A stretch of DNA of 64,000 bases from Cyrtodaria siliqua (GCA_037043455.1 JAWPHD010000286.1:1-64000), one strand, 5' to 3'; counted from the stretch's first letter, positions 1 to 11,834 are shown. Translations and numbers: made by a program. Notes: generated by a model from the sequence alone, not told the origin.

Positions 1-540
1 CATGGCAATCTTATTGTTATCAAACATCGTGTGTGTGTGTGTACTTCTAAGTTTAATAGTCCTTCCACCAACGAACACGACAAGAGATTCCCTGAAGCGA
101 TGGGCACAATAGAGTCTGGACTCCGTCTTCGGTTTTCAGTCTTCTATCCTCGGCGTCGATCCGCTGTGGCGGTGTAGCTCTCGGCTCCGGACTTCTGACT
201 TCAAACGTCCAACTCCGGTGTGGCCATCAGATGATGTGTGCTGTGACGGGACGCAGGAGACATCCTCACTCTCGGTCAAATGACACTCAAGTTACTAAAC
301 CGTAATAAGTTAGTTATTGACCATAATACGCGAATAAAGTGCTCATACCAGTAATGGCGTATATGGCTGGCAAAGCGACCCCTATACAAACATCGTGAGT
401 GTCATCAGTGCCCACACAGCGACGTGCACGCGGTGAAGATAGCAGGTGGTCAATATTGGCTTCTCTTTTTAGCTCGACTATTCGAAGAATAAGAGAGCTT
501 ATGTAATCACCCCGGGGTCGGCGTCGGCGTCGGCGTCCCA
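1..540. other. Low-information flank with short GGCGTC repeat
   Basis: I see no gene here. A short (GT)n run lies near 30-41 and a GGCGTC hexamer run near 514-537. The segment around 472-500 (AGCTCGACTATTCGAAGAATAAG) has a close relative near 10458-10482. In both places it is followed by roughly 190-bp tandem units, so this is probably the edge of a dispersed repeat family. Confidence 0.5.
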
Positions 541-1015
541 CATCAAGGTTTGCGTGTAAGCTGTGTTTACAAGTCTATATCTCTTACATTTCTTATCCTA
601 GCACAGCCAAATTTGGCCATGGGCTTCCTTATAGCATTATCTTAAGAGCTGCATAAGCAATTTTGGTTCCTGTAACCCATGGGCTCCCATGGAACCCAAA
701 TTTTGATAGCCTTTAAAATGTGTCTTGTTTCACATCAAATTTTGCGTGTAAGCTGTGTTTACAGGTCTATATCTCTTACATTTCTTGTCCTAGCTGAACT
801 AAATTTTGGAATTGGTTACCTTATAGTATGTTGTAAAGGCTTGGATAAGTAATTTTGTCTTCTGCAAATTCTGGGCTCCCATGGAACCCAAATTGTGATG
901 GCCCATAAAATGTGCAATAAAGGCAGATCTAGGTTTGCATGTAAGCATGTAAATATCTATAATTTTGGTTTGGGATTTCTTATCGCATTATCCATCTTAT
1001 TCATACTTGGGGCAT
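541..1015 (+). repeat. Tandem repeat, about 191-bp unit, 2.5 copies
   Basis: The words GCGTGTAAGCTGTGTTTACA, ATATCTCTTACATTTCTT and GGGCTCCCATGGAACCCAAA recur at about 191-bp spacing (units starting near 541, 731 and 922, the last partial and diverged). Nothing coding is evident. A related module is at 10440-11160. Confidence 0.75.
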
Positions 1016-1450
1016 GGGCTCCCTCCTCCACACCCCCACCCGAACCCCCTCCACCCCCCCCCCCACTTCCACATTTTTTTTTACATATTTCTGTGTTGTT
1101 TTAGTCAATTCTTACACACATATGTTCCCCGCCGCCCCCGCCCCACCACACATCTCCCTCCCACCTCTCACCCCGCCCCCGCCCCCGCCCCTTTGGAATT
1201 CTTTTTTTTTTTAAAAATATTTCTGTGTTGTTTTAGTCAATTCTTACACACATATATCACCCCCCCCCCCCACCCACTCCCACTTCTCACCCCCGCTCCC
1301 CCCACTCCCCCCACATCCCCACACCCATTTGAAACTCTTTTTTTTTACATATTTCTGTGTTGCTTTTGTCAATTCTTAAACATGTTGCCCCCTTCCCCCC
1401 ACCCTCCCCAGCCTCTCCCAGCCACCTCCCCCCCACCCACCACACACTCG
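1014..1450 (+). repeat. T/C-rich tandem array, left part
   Basis: Imperfect units of about 110-130 bp alternate a C/A-rich run (CCCCCACCCC-like) with the constant block TTTTTTACATATTTCTGTG and TTGTTTTAGTCAATTCTTACACA. Open frames here encode only low-complexity proline-rich strings that read through the repeat, so I do not call genes. The same unit resumes at about 5107-5965, on the far side of an inserted element. Confidence 0.8.
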
Positions 1451-2080
1451 AAACTAGCATATCGCCCCCTTAGAGGTAAAAGGTGCTATGTGCATTTTTC
1501 ATTATTTCGAGAAAATCGTGTTTAAAGGTTTAAGGACTTGTGAAAAATCAGGATTTTAATTCTAAAAAACGAAACTAAGCACATATTTGGGATTATATTT
1601 CTACTATTTATTAATCATATTTTAACCAATAATAAACCAATAGTTCAATCAATATAATCAATTTTGTACATAGAAAAATTGGAGTAAAAGGTGCTATTTG
1701 ACACATAGCCCCTTTTGCTGCAAACAAAATTTGTGAAAACATTTTAATCTTGAAGCAAAAACTAGTAGGTACGAGTCATCTTGGGGAAAGGCAGAGGTGT
1801 TTTATATGTGACATAGTTTCGAAAGCAACACCAAGTCGAAAAAATACAGGGAAAAGACAGTCTTCTTGCAATGTTTTCCATCATTAAGTCACACACTGAA
1901 TTTCTAAATGCATCAATGTGTGACAAAATTGAATAATTAAATTTTACACATTAAGCAATTGCTGCGAAAAAGCAATTTCCGTCAGCACGGACAGGCACAC
2001 GTTTCAGTACATTACTGGCAAGTAGTTGATCCAGCCGATTGATATGATCTTTGACAGATTGCATCTTTCTACTCAAAACC

Positions 2081-3325
2081 CCTGCGAAACTCTGTTCTTA
2101 TACTCAAGAACAGTTCATGAACAGTTCTAGAACATTAAGAACAGTTCCTGAACTGTTCTTGATTCATTGTTCTAGAACATATGTTCTTAATATGTTCTTG
2201 AACATTTTCAAGAACTATTGAAGATCATTTCAAGAACTTTAATTTTTCTTAATATATTCTTGAAAGGTTCTTGAACAAGTTTAGAACAGTTCAAGAACCT
2301 TTAAATAGAGCAAATGTTCTAAAAATGTTCTTGAACAATTTGAAGAACAAATGAAGAACCGTTCAGGAACTTCAAGGGTTCTTAAACCGTTCTTAATTAG
2401 TTCTCAACTCTTAAGTGTTCTTAAACTTTAAGTGTTAAGCACTAATTAAGAACAATTTAAACCCTTGAAGTTCCTTAACTGTTCTTCATTTGTTCTTGAA
2501 ATTGTTTAAGAACAGTTTTAGAACATCTTCTCTATTTAAAGTTCTTCAAATGTTCTTTAAAATGTGAACTAAATTCCTTTAAGTAATAGATAGAGTATGG
2601 TTTCATTGAGTTGGTTCATTTAAACATCGAGATGGACATGTCCATTTCAGCTCTATTTCAGTTATTCTTACAGTTATTCTCACTGTTATTCTCACAGTTA
2701 CAAATCGATTACATCTGTGCAAATGTAAATATACATTAAATTAGTAAGCATTAGTCACAATATTAACCACCTAAATAAACCTATTGTGATCTTCCATTAT
2801 TAGTCACACTACTTACTGATACAGCGTTTGAAAAGGCATTATTTTTGTTATGCTGACAGGCACAGGTATTAAACTGAAATATGAAATTTCTTTGTTTAAG
2901 TAGCTTGAACACACCCCAAGTTTACATAGATGGCTTTTGCTGGGATATGAAAACAATTATCCATAAACTTGGTATAAAAAGACATTTAGATTAGTATATA
3001 GTATAAACTAATTGGGGCCACCCTCGATAAATAAAGACTTTCAATTCAATTCAATTCAAATATTTTGTAGCACTTAAATTTTGTGTTGATTAAATTAAAG
3101 TTCAATAGTTTCAAATCTTTGAGTATTTCCACAAAACAACATAATTTATTACACCATTTCCAGAACAGGTTTTTCCATAACAAACTGAATGGTTTATGAA
3201 TGTTGTTTAACGGCTCATCAATACAGTATTAGGTTATAAGAAAAATTACAGTTCTTGAAATGTTCTTCAATAGTTCTTGAAAGTGTTCAATGTTTAAAGA
3301 ACATATTAAGAACATGTTTCGCAGG
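2081..3325. mobile_element. Nested element with GTTCT/AGAAC-rich ends
   Basis: It begins CCTGCGAAAC and ends GTTTCGCAGG, an inverted pair at 2081-2090 and 3316-3325. The arms continue imperfectly into sequence made mostly of the words AGAAC, GTTCT, AAGAAC and TTCTTGAA (2090-2560 and 3245-3315). The interior is ordinary AT-rich DNA with a retroposon-like tail near 3028-3060. There is no coding frame. A similar TGCGAAA tip ends the neighbouring palindrome at about 4512. Confidence 0.55.
3005..3060 (+). repeat. Retroposon 3' tail (AATTC repeat)
   Basis: The stretch GATAAATAAAGACTTTCAA followed by repeated ATTCA looks like the 3' end of a LINE or SINE with a pentanucleotide tail. A second, better preserved tail of this type is at 35872-36056. 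Confidence 0.45.
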
Positions 3326-3874
3326 TGTTCATCTTCATTAATTTAAACAAATCTATACTACTATTAACAAACAAATATATGATAATGACATTATTGCATG
3401 AACAGTTTAATATTAAAAGCCCATGTCTTCATTTAAGTAGGTAAAGAATATATGACACCTGAGTGATTCTGACAAAATTGCAATAAAATGCAGACGCCAT
3501 TCTTTTGAATTTTTGGCGGTAAAATGGCAGTCCAACTGAAGATTGTGCTTGCATCATTTAATGATTAAATGTAAGTGTTTTGTGATAATACTTTCATTAC
3601 TTATTGTGTCAAAACATCTTATACATTTAATAGTTGTATTTGAAAGATGAAATTTCTAAATGTAGTCTTTAGAAACAGTATTTTAAAATGAAACCCCTAT
3701 TGTCATGTGTTTTCGCGGATTGACTTTCTTTATTTGTTGCTGACAGAAAAATGGTATTCAGCACTGCAGATATTATTTCATTTCAGTATCATATGTAACA
3801 TTTCACCAAGTATGACCAAGCATTTTGAAGGTTCAATTAATGAATTGTTCTTTAACTGTTATGTAGGTTAAATT

Positions 3875-4512
3875 AGTGGCCAAGGGAGTTCTGGAACTGT
3901 GCAGGAACTGTTCTGGATAGATTGTTCAAGAACTATTCTTGAACTGTGCTTCATCTGTTCTTGAGTTAGATGAGACAAAAATTTCTTGAACTTATCTTCA
4001 AGAACAGTTCTAGAACTATCTTACTTTGAACTGTTCAAGAACAGTTCCAGTATAGTTCTAGAACTGTTCTAGAACACTTCCAGTACAGATCGTTCTGGAA
4101 CAGTTCTTAAACAGTTCCAGTACAGATAGTTCTAGAACTGTGCTTCATCTGTTCTTGAGCAGTTCTGGAACTGTGCATGAACGTTAAATGAGACAAAATT
4201 TCTAGTCTTGGGTTATGTTCAAGAACAGTTCCATTACAGATAGTTCTAGAAACTGTTCTAGAACAGTTCCAGTACAGATCGTTCTGTAACAGTTCTAGAA
4301 CAGTTCCAGTACAGATAGTTCAAGAACTGTTCTTAAACATAAGTTCTAGAACTGTTCTTGAACATACGTTCTAGAAAATTTGTCTCATTTAACGTTCACG
4401 TACTGCTCTAGAACTGTACCAGAACAGATTAGGTACAGTTCAAGAACAGTTCTTGAACAATCTATCCAGAACAGTTCAAGAATTGTTCATGCAAAGTTCT
4501 AGAAAATTTCGC
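3875..4512. repeat. Long imperfect palindrome of AGAACAGTTCTAGAACTGTTCT-type words
   Basis: The left arm contains GTTCTGGATAGATTGTTCAA, which reappears in inverted form near 4450-4475. Further matched segments (GTTAAATGAGACAAA-type and CATCTGTTCT-type) fold toward a centre near 4190. Most of the segment is built of alternating AGAAC and GTTCT pentamers. It ends with TTTCGCAGAGG, related to the tip of the 2081-3325 element. This is likely a fold-back element, with nothing coding. Confidence 0.6.
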
Positions 4513-5106
4513 AGAGGAACGTTGGCCTTTTCGGTTCCATCAATGTTCTTCTTCCTTTTAGCCTTCAGTAAGTTGATTTAAATGAACAAACTTACCCTAA
4601 TATTTCCATCTATGTTTTTTGTTTTGTTTTAATTGAGCGTGTTTCACACTGAAAAATCTCTGTATAAATAAGATTAACACAGAATAATGTCATCATACCA
4701 GAACGAGTTACTGTGATATCAAATCTGTCCACACCAATTATCCTGGTTATTAGCAATACACAAGATGTAAAAATGCTTACAGGAATAAGGAGCTATTTGC
4801 CACTTAGCCCCCATTTATCATGTTTTTAAACCAATTGTTTTTGAGGTAACAATTTGGGGGAAAAGGTGCTATTTGTCAAATGGCCCTTTTACCGCAATGT
4901 TGTATACACATAACCTCCTTTTACCGCACACCTACTTTTATGTAAAGCAGATAGCACCTTATCCTTTTAATCAATATCTCCAGATTGATTCAATATGCAA
5001 TAAGATTTTTTCTGACAAGAAACATATCATTAAAAGGAATCTAATTATGCCAGAAAACCATTTTCTGTGAAAATGTTAGTTAGCACCTTTTACCTCTAAG
5101 GGGGCG

Positions 5107-5965
5107 ATATGTTTATTTATTTTTTACATATTTCTGTGTTTTTTTATCAATTCTTACACATAGCTTCTTACACATGTTGCTCCCTCCCCACCCACCCCTG
5201 CTTCTCTCCCCTCCCCCTCCACACCCCCCTTCACAGACTCGATCACAGACTCGATTTTTTTTTTTTTTTTTTTTACATATTTCTGTGTTGTTTTGGTCAA
5301 TACTTACATACCCCACCCCCTTCCCCCTCCACCCACGCCCCCGCTCGAAACTGGAATATTTTTATGTAATGTTTATTAGTTTTTTTACATATATCTGTGT
5401 TTGTTTTGGTAATTTCTTACACATAGCTTCTTTACACTTATATGTTGCCCCCTCCACAACCCCACCCCTTCTCCCACCCTCACCCCCACCCCCACTCCGA
5501 AACTGGATTTTTTGTCCATTCTTACACATAGCTATCTTACCCCTCACCCGCCCCCCCCCCCACCATCCACCCCCACCACCCCCCACCCCGCCCCCACCCG
5601 CCCCCAATCAAAACTATTTTTTTATTTTGTTTTTATTTTGTTTTACATATTTCTGTGTTGTTTTGGTCAATTCTTACATAGCTTCTTAGACATATATGTT
5701 CCCTTTCTACCCCGCCTCTCCCTATCCCCATCAAAAACACATTTTTTTTACATGCTTTTGTGTTGTTTTGGTCAATTCTTACATAGCGTCTTACACATAT
5801 ATTTTGCACCCTCACCACCCCCACTCCCCCCAACCATCCACCCCGCCTCTCCCCCACCCCCACCCCGCACCACACTCAAAACTCAATTTTTTATTTTACA
5901 TATTTCTGTGTTGTTTTGGTCAGTTCTTAGACATATTTATGTTGTGCCCCCAACCCCACCCCACA
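5107..5965 (+). repeat. T/C-rich tandem array, right part
   Basis: At least six further units of the array seen at 1014-1450. Each has a T-run, ACATATTTCTGTGTTGTTTT, a GTCAATTCTTACATAG-like block and a CCCCACCCC-rich block. Open frames on both strands are proline- or glycine-rich artefacts of this composition. Confidence 0.8.
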
Positions 5966-6119
5966 TTGTGGTAGGCCTTGTTTTCTGATGGTATATACTA
6001 GCTATAAATGTATTATTCTCTGAAAAATCGAATAGTCGAGCGTGAAGTAACATTTTGACTTTAAACCGCTTGCATATCATTAAATAAAATTTTAGAATTT
6101 TTACTTTTTTTTAGCAGCT

Positions 6120-6310
6120 TTTACCAAATGTTGAAATATATTATTGGGTGCAATATTATCAAAATTCAGTAATATGCAAGAACAATTTGGTTTATACTAT
6201 TCTTATAATTATTATTATTGATTGAACTAATACATGTTGTAATAAAAACTAACGGGACACCGCGAGTTTTTGAAAAATCAAGATTGCCATGTGTCCCTTT
6301 AAATGCTTTA
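6120..6310 (+). repeat. Dispersed repeat copy A
   Basis: Shares ordered blocks with 60215-60400: ACCAAATGTT, AAATATATT, GGTGCAATATTATCAAAA, CTATTCTTATAATTA, AAACTAACGGGAC, GATTGCC and TGT(G/A)CCTTTAA. About 70-80% of bases appear to match by eye. It is a diverged interspersed repeat of unknown class. Confidence 0.6.
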
Positions 6311-6585
6311 GTTAACAGTATTGAATAGGCAGACGTTATATGATATATCGGAGTAGATGGTTCGTTGACAGGTATAGGTAACATTGAATGTGTAGACTGC
6401 CTTCGGAAATAAGACCTATGAAGCGGAGCATTGTGTTGTAAAATTCTAATTTGGTTATTAATTAAATAACATATATACTTCCGGTGACGGATACGTAGAT
6501 TTGCCTTGGTTTTCCCGTGGAATATATATATATACAGCACATCCCGAGCGCAAGGTGAGTACTTCTAATTTTTATTTCACTAATA

Positions 6586-8248
6586 CACGGCTGGTAATCA
6601 GTGGAGCTACCTCCATTTGGAGGTGTATGCAGAAGTTTTCCATAGCCACGTAGTTCGAAAGAGAAATTAAAGGCAAAAAGGGTGGATATACTTGCTATTT
6701 CTTCGTTAATCCTTTTTATTTGCCTTGATATGAAAAATCCGGGAATGCAGTTCCGTGTGGTTATGTTTAAATTCACACACACATCGAAAGATGCCTAATT
6801 TGACGTGAGGGACTTTTAGCCCTTTCGAACTTTGCAGTTGTTTCTCAACCTGATCGTCGGCACGGACGTTTTTACCCATTTGCTTGCCTTTTTACGTTAC
6901 ATATCGACATTACACATCAAATATCAACCTGTAGGTGTCCGTATATTGTCTGTTGACAAGATATAACACACGGAGAACGTTCAGGGGGGAGAAATACGCG
7001 ATTTCTTAAAAGAGATAGTTCCAATGCCACAGAGATAGTTCCAATGCCACAGAGATAGTTCCAGTGCTTTGGTGATTAACAATAATGACAAGGATGTCAT
7101 TGTTTTACCACTGTTTATTTGTTGTAATACCACTGTGTATTTGTTGTTTTACCACTGTGTATTACTGTGTATTTGTTGTTTTACCACTGTGTATTTGTTG
7201 TTTTAAACGCAATTTACATACCAACATCATTGGTGCATCACTAGTACTGGTTTCGTATATGACGTCATCACATTCATGCAAATAAGTCTGTTGTTGACAG
7301 ATTTTAGCCGGATAGTAAATCTATGTCTGTCTGTATGTTCGTCTACGCGTTTTGACATTTTTGTTGAAGTTTTTGGTTAATTTTTATTTTCCTCATTTCC
7401 CAAAATATCGTTATCTCAAAGCTTTGAAACTTAAAATGTTGAATGTACAGGCATATTCCAAACAACATTTGACCAAAACCTTTTAAACTTGGCATACGTA
7501 TTTATCATCATTACACAACCATATGTGACAAGCACCATAACTCTTTTGTGCATTTTACCAGAATTATTTTTCATTTATTAAATTCATTTTAACTGAAAAT
7601 CTAATAAATGAGAAAAGAATTTTAAGTATAAAAGGGCGGATAAGTTTGGTAAATTCAATAGGGTGTATGAATGATTTTGGTACGTAAATAGTGTTTTAAA
7701 CAAGAATGTCATGCGCAGATATAAAAATTGACATCCTGAAGTTGTAATAGGTGCTACATGTATCTCCATAGCAATGGAACTATCTCTCTGACATTGGAGC
7801 TATCTTTTTAGGAAATCGCGTATTTCTCCCGTAAAACGTTCTAGTGTTATTATTTTGTCAACATGCAATATACGGACACCTACTGGTTGATATTTGATGT
7901 GTTCATGTCAATATGTAGCGTAAATAAGCAAAGAAATGGGGAAATGGTCGGTGGCGAAGATCAGGTTGAGAAAAACAGCAAAGTTCGAAAGGGCTAAAAG
8001 TCCCTGACGTCAAATTAGGACATCTTTCGAGAAGGTTTACGGGTCGCGTGCGATGCTTAACCATAACCACACGAAACTGCATTCCCATTTTGCATATCAA
8101 TACAAATAAACTATTTAACGAAGAAATAGCAAGTATATCCACATTGTTTGCCTTTATTTACTGGCGTTGGAACTCCCTCAGAAGTGGCGATGGAGCACTT
8201 TTGCGTATACCTCCAAACGGAGGTAGCTCGCACTGATAACCAGCCGTG
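6586..8248. mobile_element. Fold-back DNA element with 5-bp target duplication TAATA
   Basis: The terminal inverted repeats are about 450-480 bp (6586-7040 and 7765-8248). They start CACGGCTGGTAATCAGTG on the left and CACGGCTGGTTATCAGTG on the right when read inward. The pentamer TAATA directly precedes the left tip (6581-6585) and directly follows the right tip (8249-8253). Open frames on the two arms are inverted copies of each other and resemble nothing I know. There is no transposase, so the element is non-autonomous. CAC termini with 5-bp duplications suggest a Transib-type transposase in trans. Confidence 0.75.
7095..7210 (+). repeat. Short tandem repeat inside the fold-back element
   Basis: The word ACCACTGTGTATTTGTTGTTTT (about 20-27 bp) is repeated four to five times with small variations in the spacer between the arms of the 6586-8248 element. 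Confidence 0.7.
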
Positions 8249-8253
8249 TAATA

Positions 8254-10224
8254 TATACAGCTTTGTAATACGAAAGTAACAGCCTTTATACTCGATTCTA
8301 TAGTAGCTTGTAACTCTGTAATTGAAAAGCATATGTGCATTTCAACTTTATATCGTTAGATAAGTATTTACCGTTGATACAGATTAAACAAACACCTTAT
8401 ACATCTGAATTTCAGTTATAAAATTGTCCCAACTTCACGGCTCAATACTTTTCGGCAGCTGACTCTTATATGGGTTTTATATCTATCTATGGTTAACAGA
8501 CTGTGACTCATGTAAGTGGCAATAAGCATACTTTACAACTTGAATTCCTAGAGAACTCGTCTGAAAAACTAGAATGGTATAAACACATATTTTGTAATGT
8601 TGAAAGGTTACCATTTCACTTGCTGAAATGACGTTTTCATAAACCGGTCTACTTTAGCATGTTATCATTACTAATAAATGTATATTAGCGACAAAACATT
8701 CACAAGCCTCAATAGACCTGTACGTCGGTAATCATTGGCAAATTTACCATAAAGCACTAACGCGATTCGTGGATTACGCCATTTAATATTGACGTTTAAA
8801 ACCGCATAAACGCCGAAGAAAATGCGAAACAATTCCTTAATAAATGAGCAATCATGTATTACATATGTAGCCGTGCCTTTAATTGTGGTTCAAGGGAGAC
8901 AACTGCTATAGTTCTCTGTAGTATGTTTACTCATATTTATGTCCCTTATTCCACAGGTAGATAGCTGGCTATGTTCACAGTACTGAGTAATAACTGTAAA
9001 AGTTAATGAGACCATTTATCATGAGATCAATGTATTGTTTATATTGTATACGGTTGTCATGTATGTCTTGACAAACTGGTTATTGTACAAATACAGCTTG
9101 GTTGACAGGATTGAGTGAGTGAAAACTAACTTAGGTCACCCCTAACACTGCATGGCATGGGACATAATATGAACGGATATAGAGGTTAAGGAGACATACA
9201 ATGTAATGTTATATAGGTTGCGAGGACATAGTGTGTAAGGATATAGAGGGTATGTGTATATAATATAACTATAGGGTATATGGCAGGGGCAAAGCTATGT
9301 TAAATTGAATATGCAGACCCGGTCATCGTTTGAACACCGAAAGTGAAAGACTGTTAGGTGGATCCGATGCCTTGCATGAACGGCGATTATTGTGTTTATC
9401 GATAATTAAAAGTTTGCATTCTGGAGTACCTCCTGCTGCCAATTTTTTATAAACAAAAAATATTCTTCTGAGGAAAACTGACACTAGATTAGCACTAGTG
9501 CATTTTTATTCCCAGAAACGGTATTGTTCTCTTTTATTACCACTCGTTCAACATGATTCCAAATATAAAGAAGATAATACCATTATAAGATCTTTTCTGG
9601 CTATAGAAATTATTGTGTTAGCTAAATTTCTCGGAAAATGGAACTCTTAAGCAAATTATTTTAATACATGCATTTTATTTCAGTGTCATGCACAATAAAT
9701 AATATGTTTGTTGAAATTACATACTGTAACAACAAAACCAAAATCAAGACTTATTTATCAAGTTTATTTACCTGATATGCAGTAAATATGAATTGCTTTT
9801 ATTTATGGCATACTTTCTATTGGATATCGTTTAAAACCACCCCACAATATGTTTCTTAAAAAACATGTGTTAATATTAATTAATATCACTTCAATTACTC
9901 TTTGAAAATCTTATGAAAATCATGGTAACATAAAAACATTTATTTAACAATAATTATTATACAATGGAGATGTTATGATTACATAAGCTTTCTGCCGTGA
10001 ACATTCAGGATTAGATATTTGCATGATATAAGGCTTATTTATTAAGGCTTTATCTTATTTTTTAAGAACATAACCAACTGATATAGTTTACCCTCTAGTA
10101 TTTATCACGTCAATGAACATATCAAGCGGTTTATGTCCTAGCTGTCTATAACCGATTTTACAGCCATGTTTTAAAATTCACTTTGACTGAAATGCACCCA
10201 TTGTGTACGATGTTGATACTGTAA
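8254..10224. other. No recognisable gene
   Basis: AT-rich sequence with no frame I can support as coding. A short internal repetition (GGATATAGAGG, GGACATA) occurs near 9160-9250. Confidence 0.5.
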
Positions 10225-10345
10225 ACCCAGGTTGTTCATATAATTATTTGGGGGTGGGGGGAGGGTGGTGTGGGGTGATATTGTAAACCCATTGCGACAG
10301 GTTGTTCATATACATATTTGGGGGGTGGGGGGGGCGTGGCGGGGG
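10225..10345 (+). repeat. Duplicated G-rich segment
   Basis: Two copies of TGTAAACCCA..CAGGTTGTTCATATA followed by a G-run (GGGGGTGGGGGGAGGG and GGGGGGTGGGGGGGGCG). The G-runs could form G-quadruplexes, but no regulatory role is shown. Confidence 0.6.
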
Positions 10346-10439
10346 ATGGGCGGAGCCTGAATTCTTTTTCATTCCTTTAAAGCCGGGATTTTTATTTCGC
10401 CGTATACACGGCCAGATATTTTTTCCGTCAACTTGAAAG

Positions 10440-11160
10440 CCAGAATTATTTATTTTTAAGTTTTACTATTCGTAGAATAAGAAGAGATTTTGTATGTCTA
10501 CTCAACGTCTGCGTCGAGGTTGGTTTTCAGTTGTTGACCAAGTCCTGTTATTTCAGCAACCACTGTTCAGTGAAACTTAAAATATGTCATCAGTACCATC
10601 AAGGACACTGGTAGACACATGTTCCATAACTCTGTATGACATTTAAGCAAAAACATGGCCCTTTTTACTTTGAATTTCTGGTTTAAATTCTTTTTTGACA
10701 AGTCCATTGATTTTAACAACTGAAAGTCGTACATCAACAAAACTTCAGTAAAGCTTGGAATATCAAGGGCACTAGTAGACACATCTTCCATATTAACTCT
10801 GTATTGCATTTAAGCAAAGAAATATAAAAAGATCGGACAGGGAAAGTAGCATTCAATGAGGACAGTCAACAACAAAACACAGAAACAAACACGCAAACAG
10901 ACAAACAAGAATGCAAAAGTTATGTTCTTTTTTCGACTTCAGAATTCCGGTTAAAGATTTTAGGCAAGTCCTTTATTTCAATAGGTGTTATTTATTAATA
11001 CAACTTCAGTAAAGCGTGAATGCTAGCAGACATATGTTCCATAACTCTGTAATGCATTTTAGCAAAATGATGGCCCTTTTTCTGGATAAATATTTTCTGT
11101 ATTGCATTTTAGAAAAATTGTAGCCTATTTTCGAATTAGAATTGCTTTTATTTTATTAAA
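10440..11160 (+). repeat. Tandem repeat module, about 190-bp units
   Basis: Repeated blocks GACAAGTCC, CAACAAAACTTCAGTAAAGC, AGACACAT(G/C)TTCCATA, ACTCTGTATTGCATTT and ATGGCCCTTTTT occur three to four times. It is introduced by a TTTTACTATTCGTAGAATAAG-like motif also seen near 472-500. A Penelope-family 3' end (10817-10920) is inserted in it. Confidence 0.65.
10817..10920 (-). mobile_element. Penelope-family 3' end, 5'-truncated
   Basis: Reads on the plus strand as AAATATAAAAAGATCGGACAG, then GGAAAGTAGCATTCAA and the CAAACACGCAAACAGACAAA block. That is the reverse complement of the last 100 bases of the longer copies at 47948-49277 and 50054-51036. Only the extreme 3' end is present. Confidence 0.8.
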
Positions 11161-11600
11161 AAATACAAATGTACAAGTGCACGAAATCTCTTTTCATGCC
11201 GCCAGTGTTCGAGATCATTATCGAAATTCCATAATTATTTTCGCTATAGCACATGTAACTTTTAAATTGTGGTGAATATGACGTTTTTGTTTATAAAGCA
11301 AAGTTGCCGGATTATAACTGATGCAACTGAGTACATTTTAAGACGAAAATCATTGTCACAGGATGACCTTAGTGGTATGGCTAACTCAGGAAAGAATCAA
11401 TGACGGTGAATGCATTTACATAAATTTAATGCAACTTTTAAAATATGTTTAATATATATACAATTATCTAAAAAACAAGTGAATACACAAATGAACTATG
11501 AAAAGAATGTTCTCCTGAACGTTTAAGACGTTCTTAGTATTGTTATAAATACTGAATGTCTAAGACACTAAAGTGTTGTTAAAGCTATAACAATGTTGAT

Positions 11601-11834
11601 CTAGCGCGATAACTGTGATGCGCGAGAGCTCATGAAGATGATGATGCGCGAATTCAATGGATGATTGTCATCAAATGCCTTCTGTAAGGGTTGATGACGC
11701 GATGCAATGACAGTTAATCTCCACTGAGATTGTGAATGATATTCCTCCAGTGAGGACTGGTAACGGGCCCACCTTGTGTCCCGGGGGTTATCGTTAGTAA
11801 AACCTGGCTGCGCAGGTACGGGGACCGTCTCCAC
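11601..11834 (-). CDS. Small open frame inside the LTR (77 codons)
   Basis: A 77-codon frame starting METVPVPAQPGF is fully contained in the LTR. It is repeated without change in the other LTR (17678-17911). I recognise no domain. It may be chance, since LTR identity alone preserves it. Its proline- and charge-rich composition is not diagnostic. Confidence 0.2.
   Translation of the reverse strand: METVPVPAQPGFTNDNPRDTRWARYQSSLEEYHSQSQWRLTVIASRHQPLQKAFDDNHPLNSRIIIFMSSRASQLSR

Larger units (their letters stand above)
1459..5110. mobile_element. Inverted-repeat DNA element inserted in the T/C-rich array
   Basis: The ends are inverted copies of about 30 bp: ATATCGCCCCCTTAGAGG followed by TAAAAGGTGCTA on the left, and the reverse complement ending at 5110 on the right. 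Subterminal copies of the word AAAAGGTGCTATTTG occur near 1685 and 4863. The flanks on both sides are the same T/C-rich array, so the element looks inserted into it. A possible 4-bp target duplication ATAT (1459-1462, 5107-5110) cannot be separated from the palindromic tip. No transposase frame is visible, so it is non-autonomous, and other elements are nested inside. The superfamily is unassigned. Confidence 0.6.

Noticed and set aside
965..1525. A 186-codon proline/histidine-rich open frame as a protein gene
   Set aside because: It reads straight through the T/C-rich tandem array, with composition dictated by CCCCACC runs. Mirror-image glycine-rich frames exist on the other strand.
2090..4510. 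A functional hormone-response or heat-shock enhancer cluster
   Set aside because: The half-sites are real words, but spacing is irregular and the arrays are parts of fold-back elements. Nothing ties them to a gene here, so it is kept only as a hypothesis in the findings.
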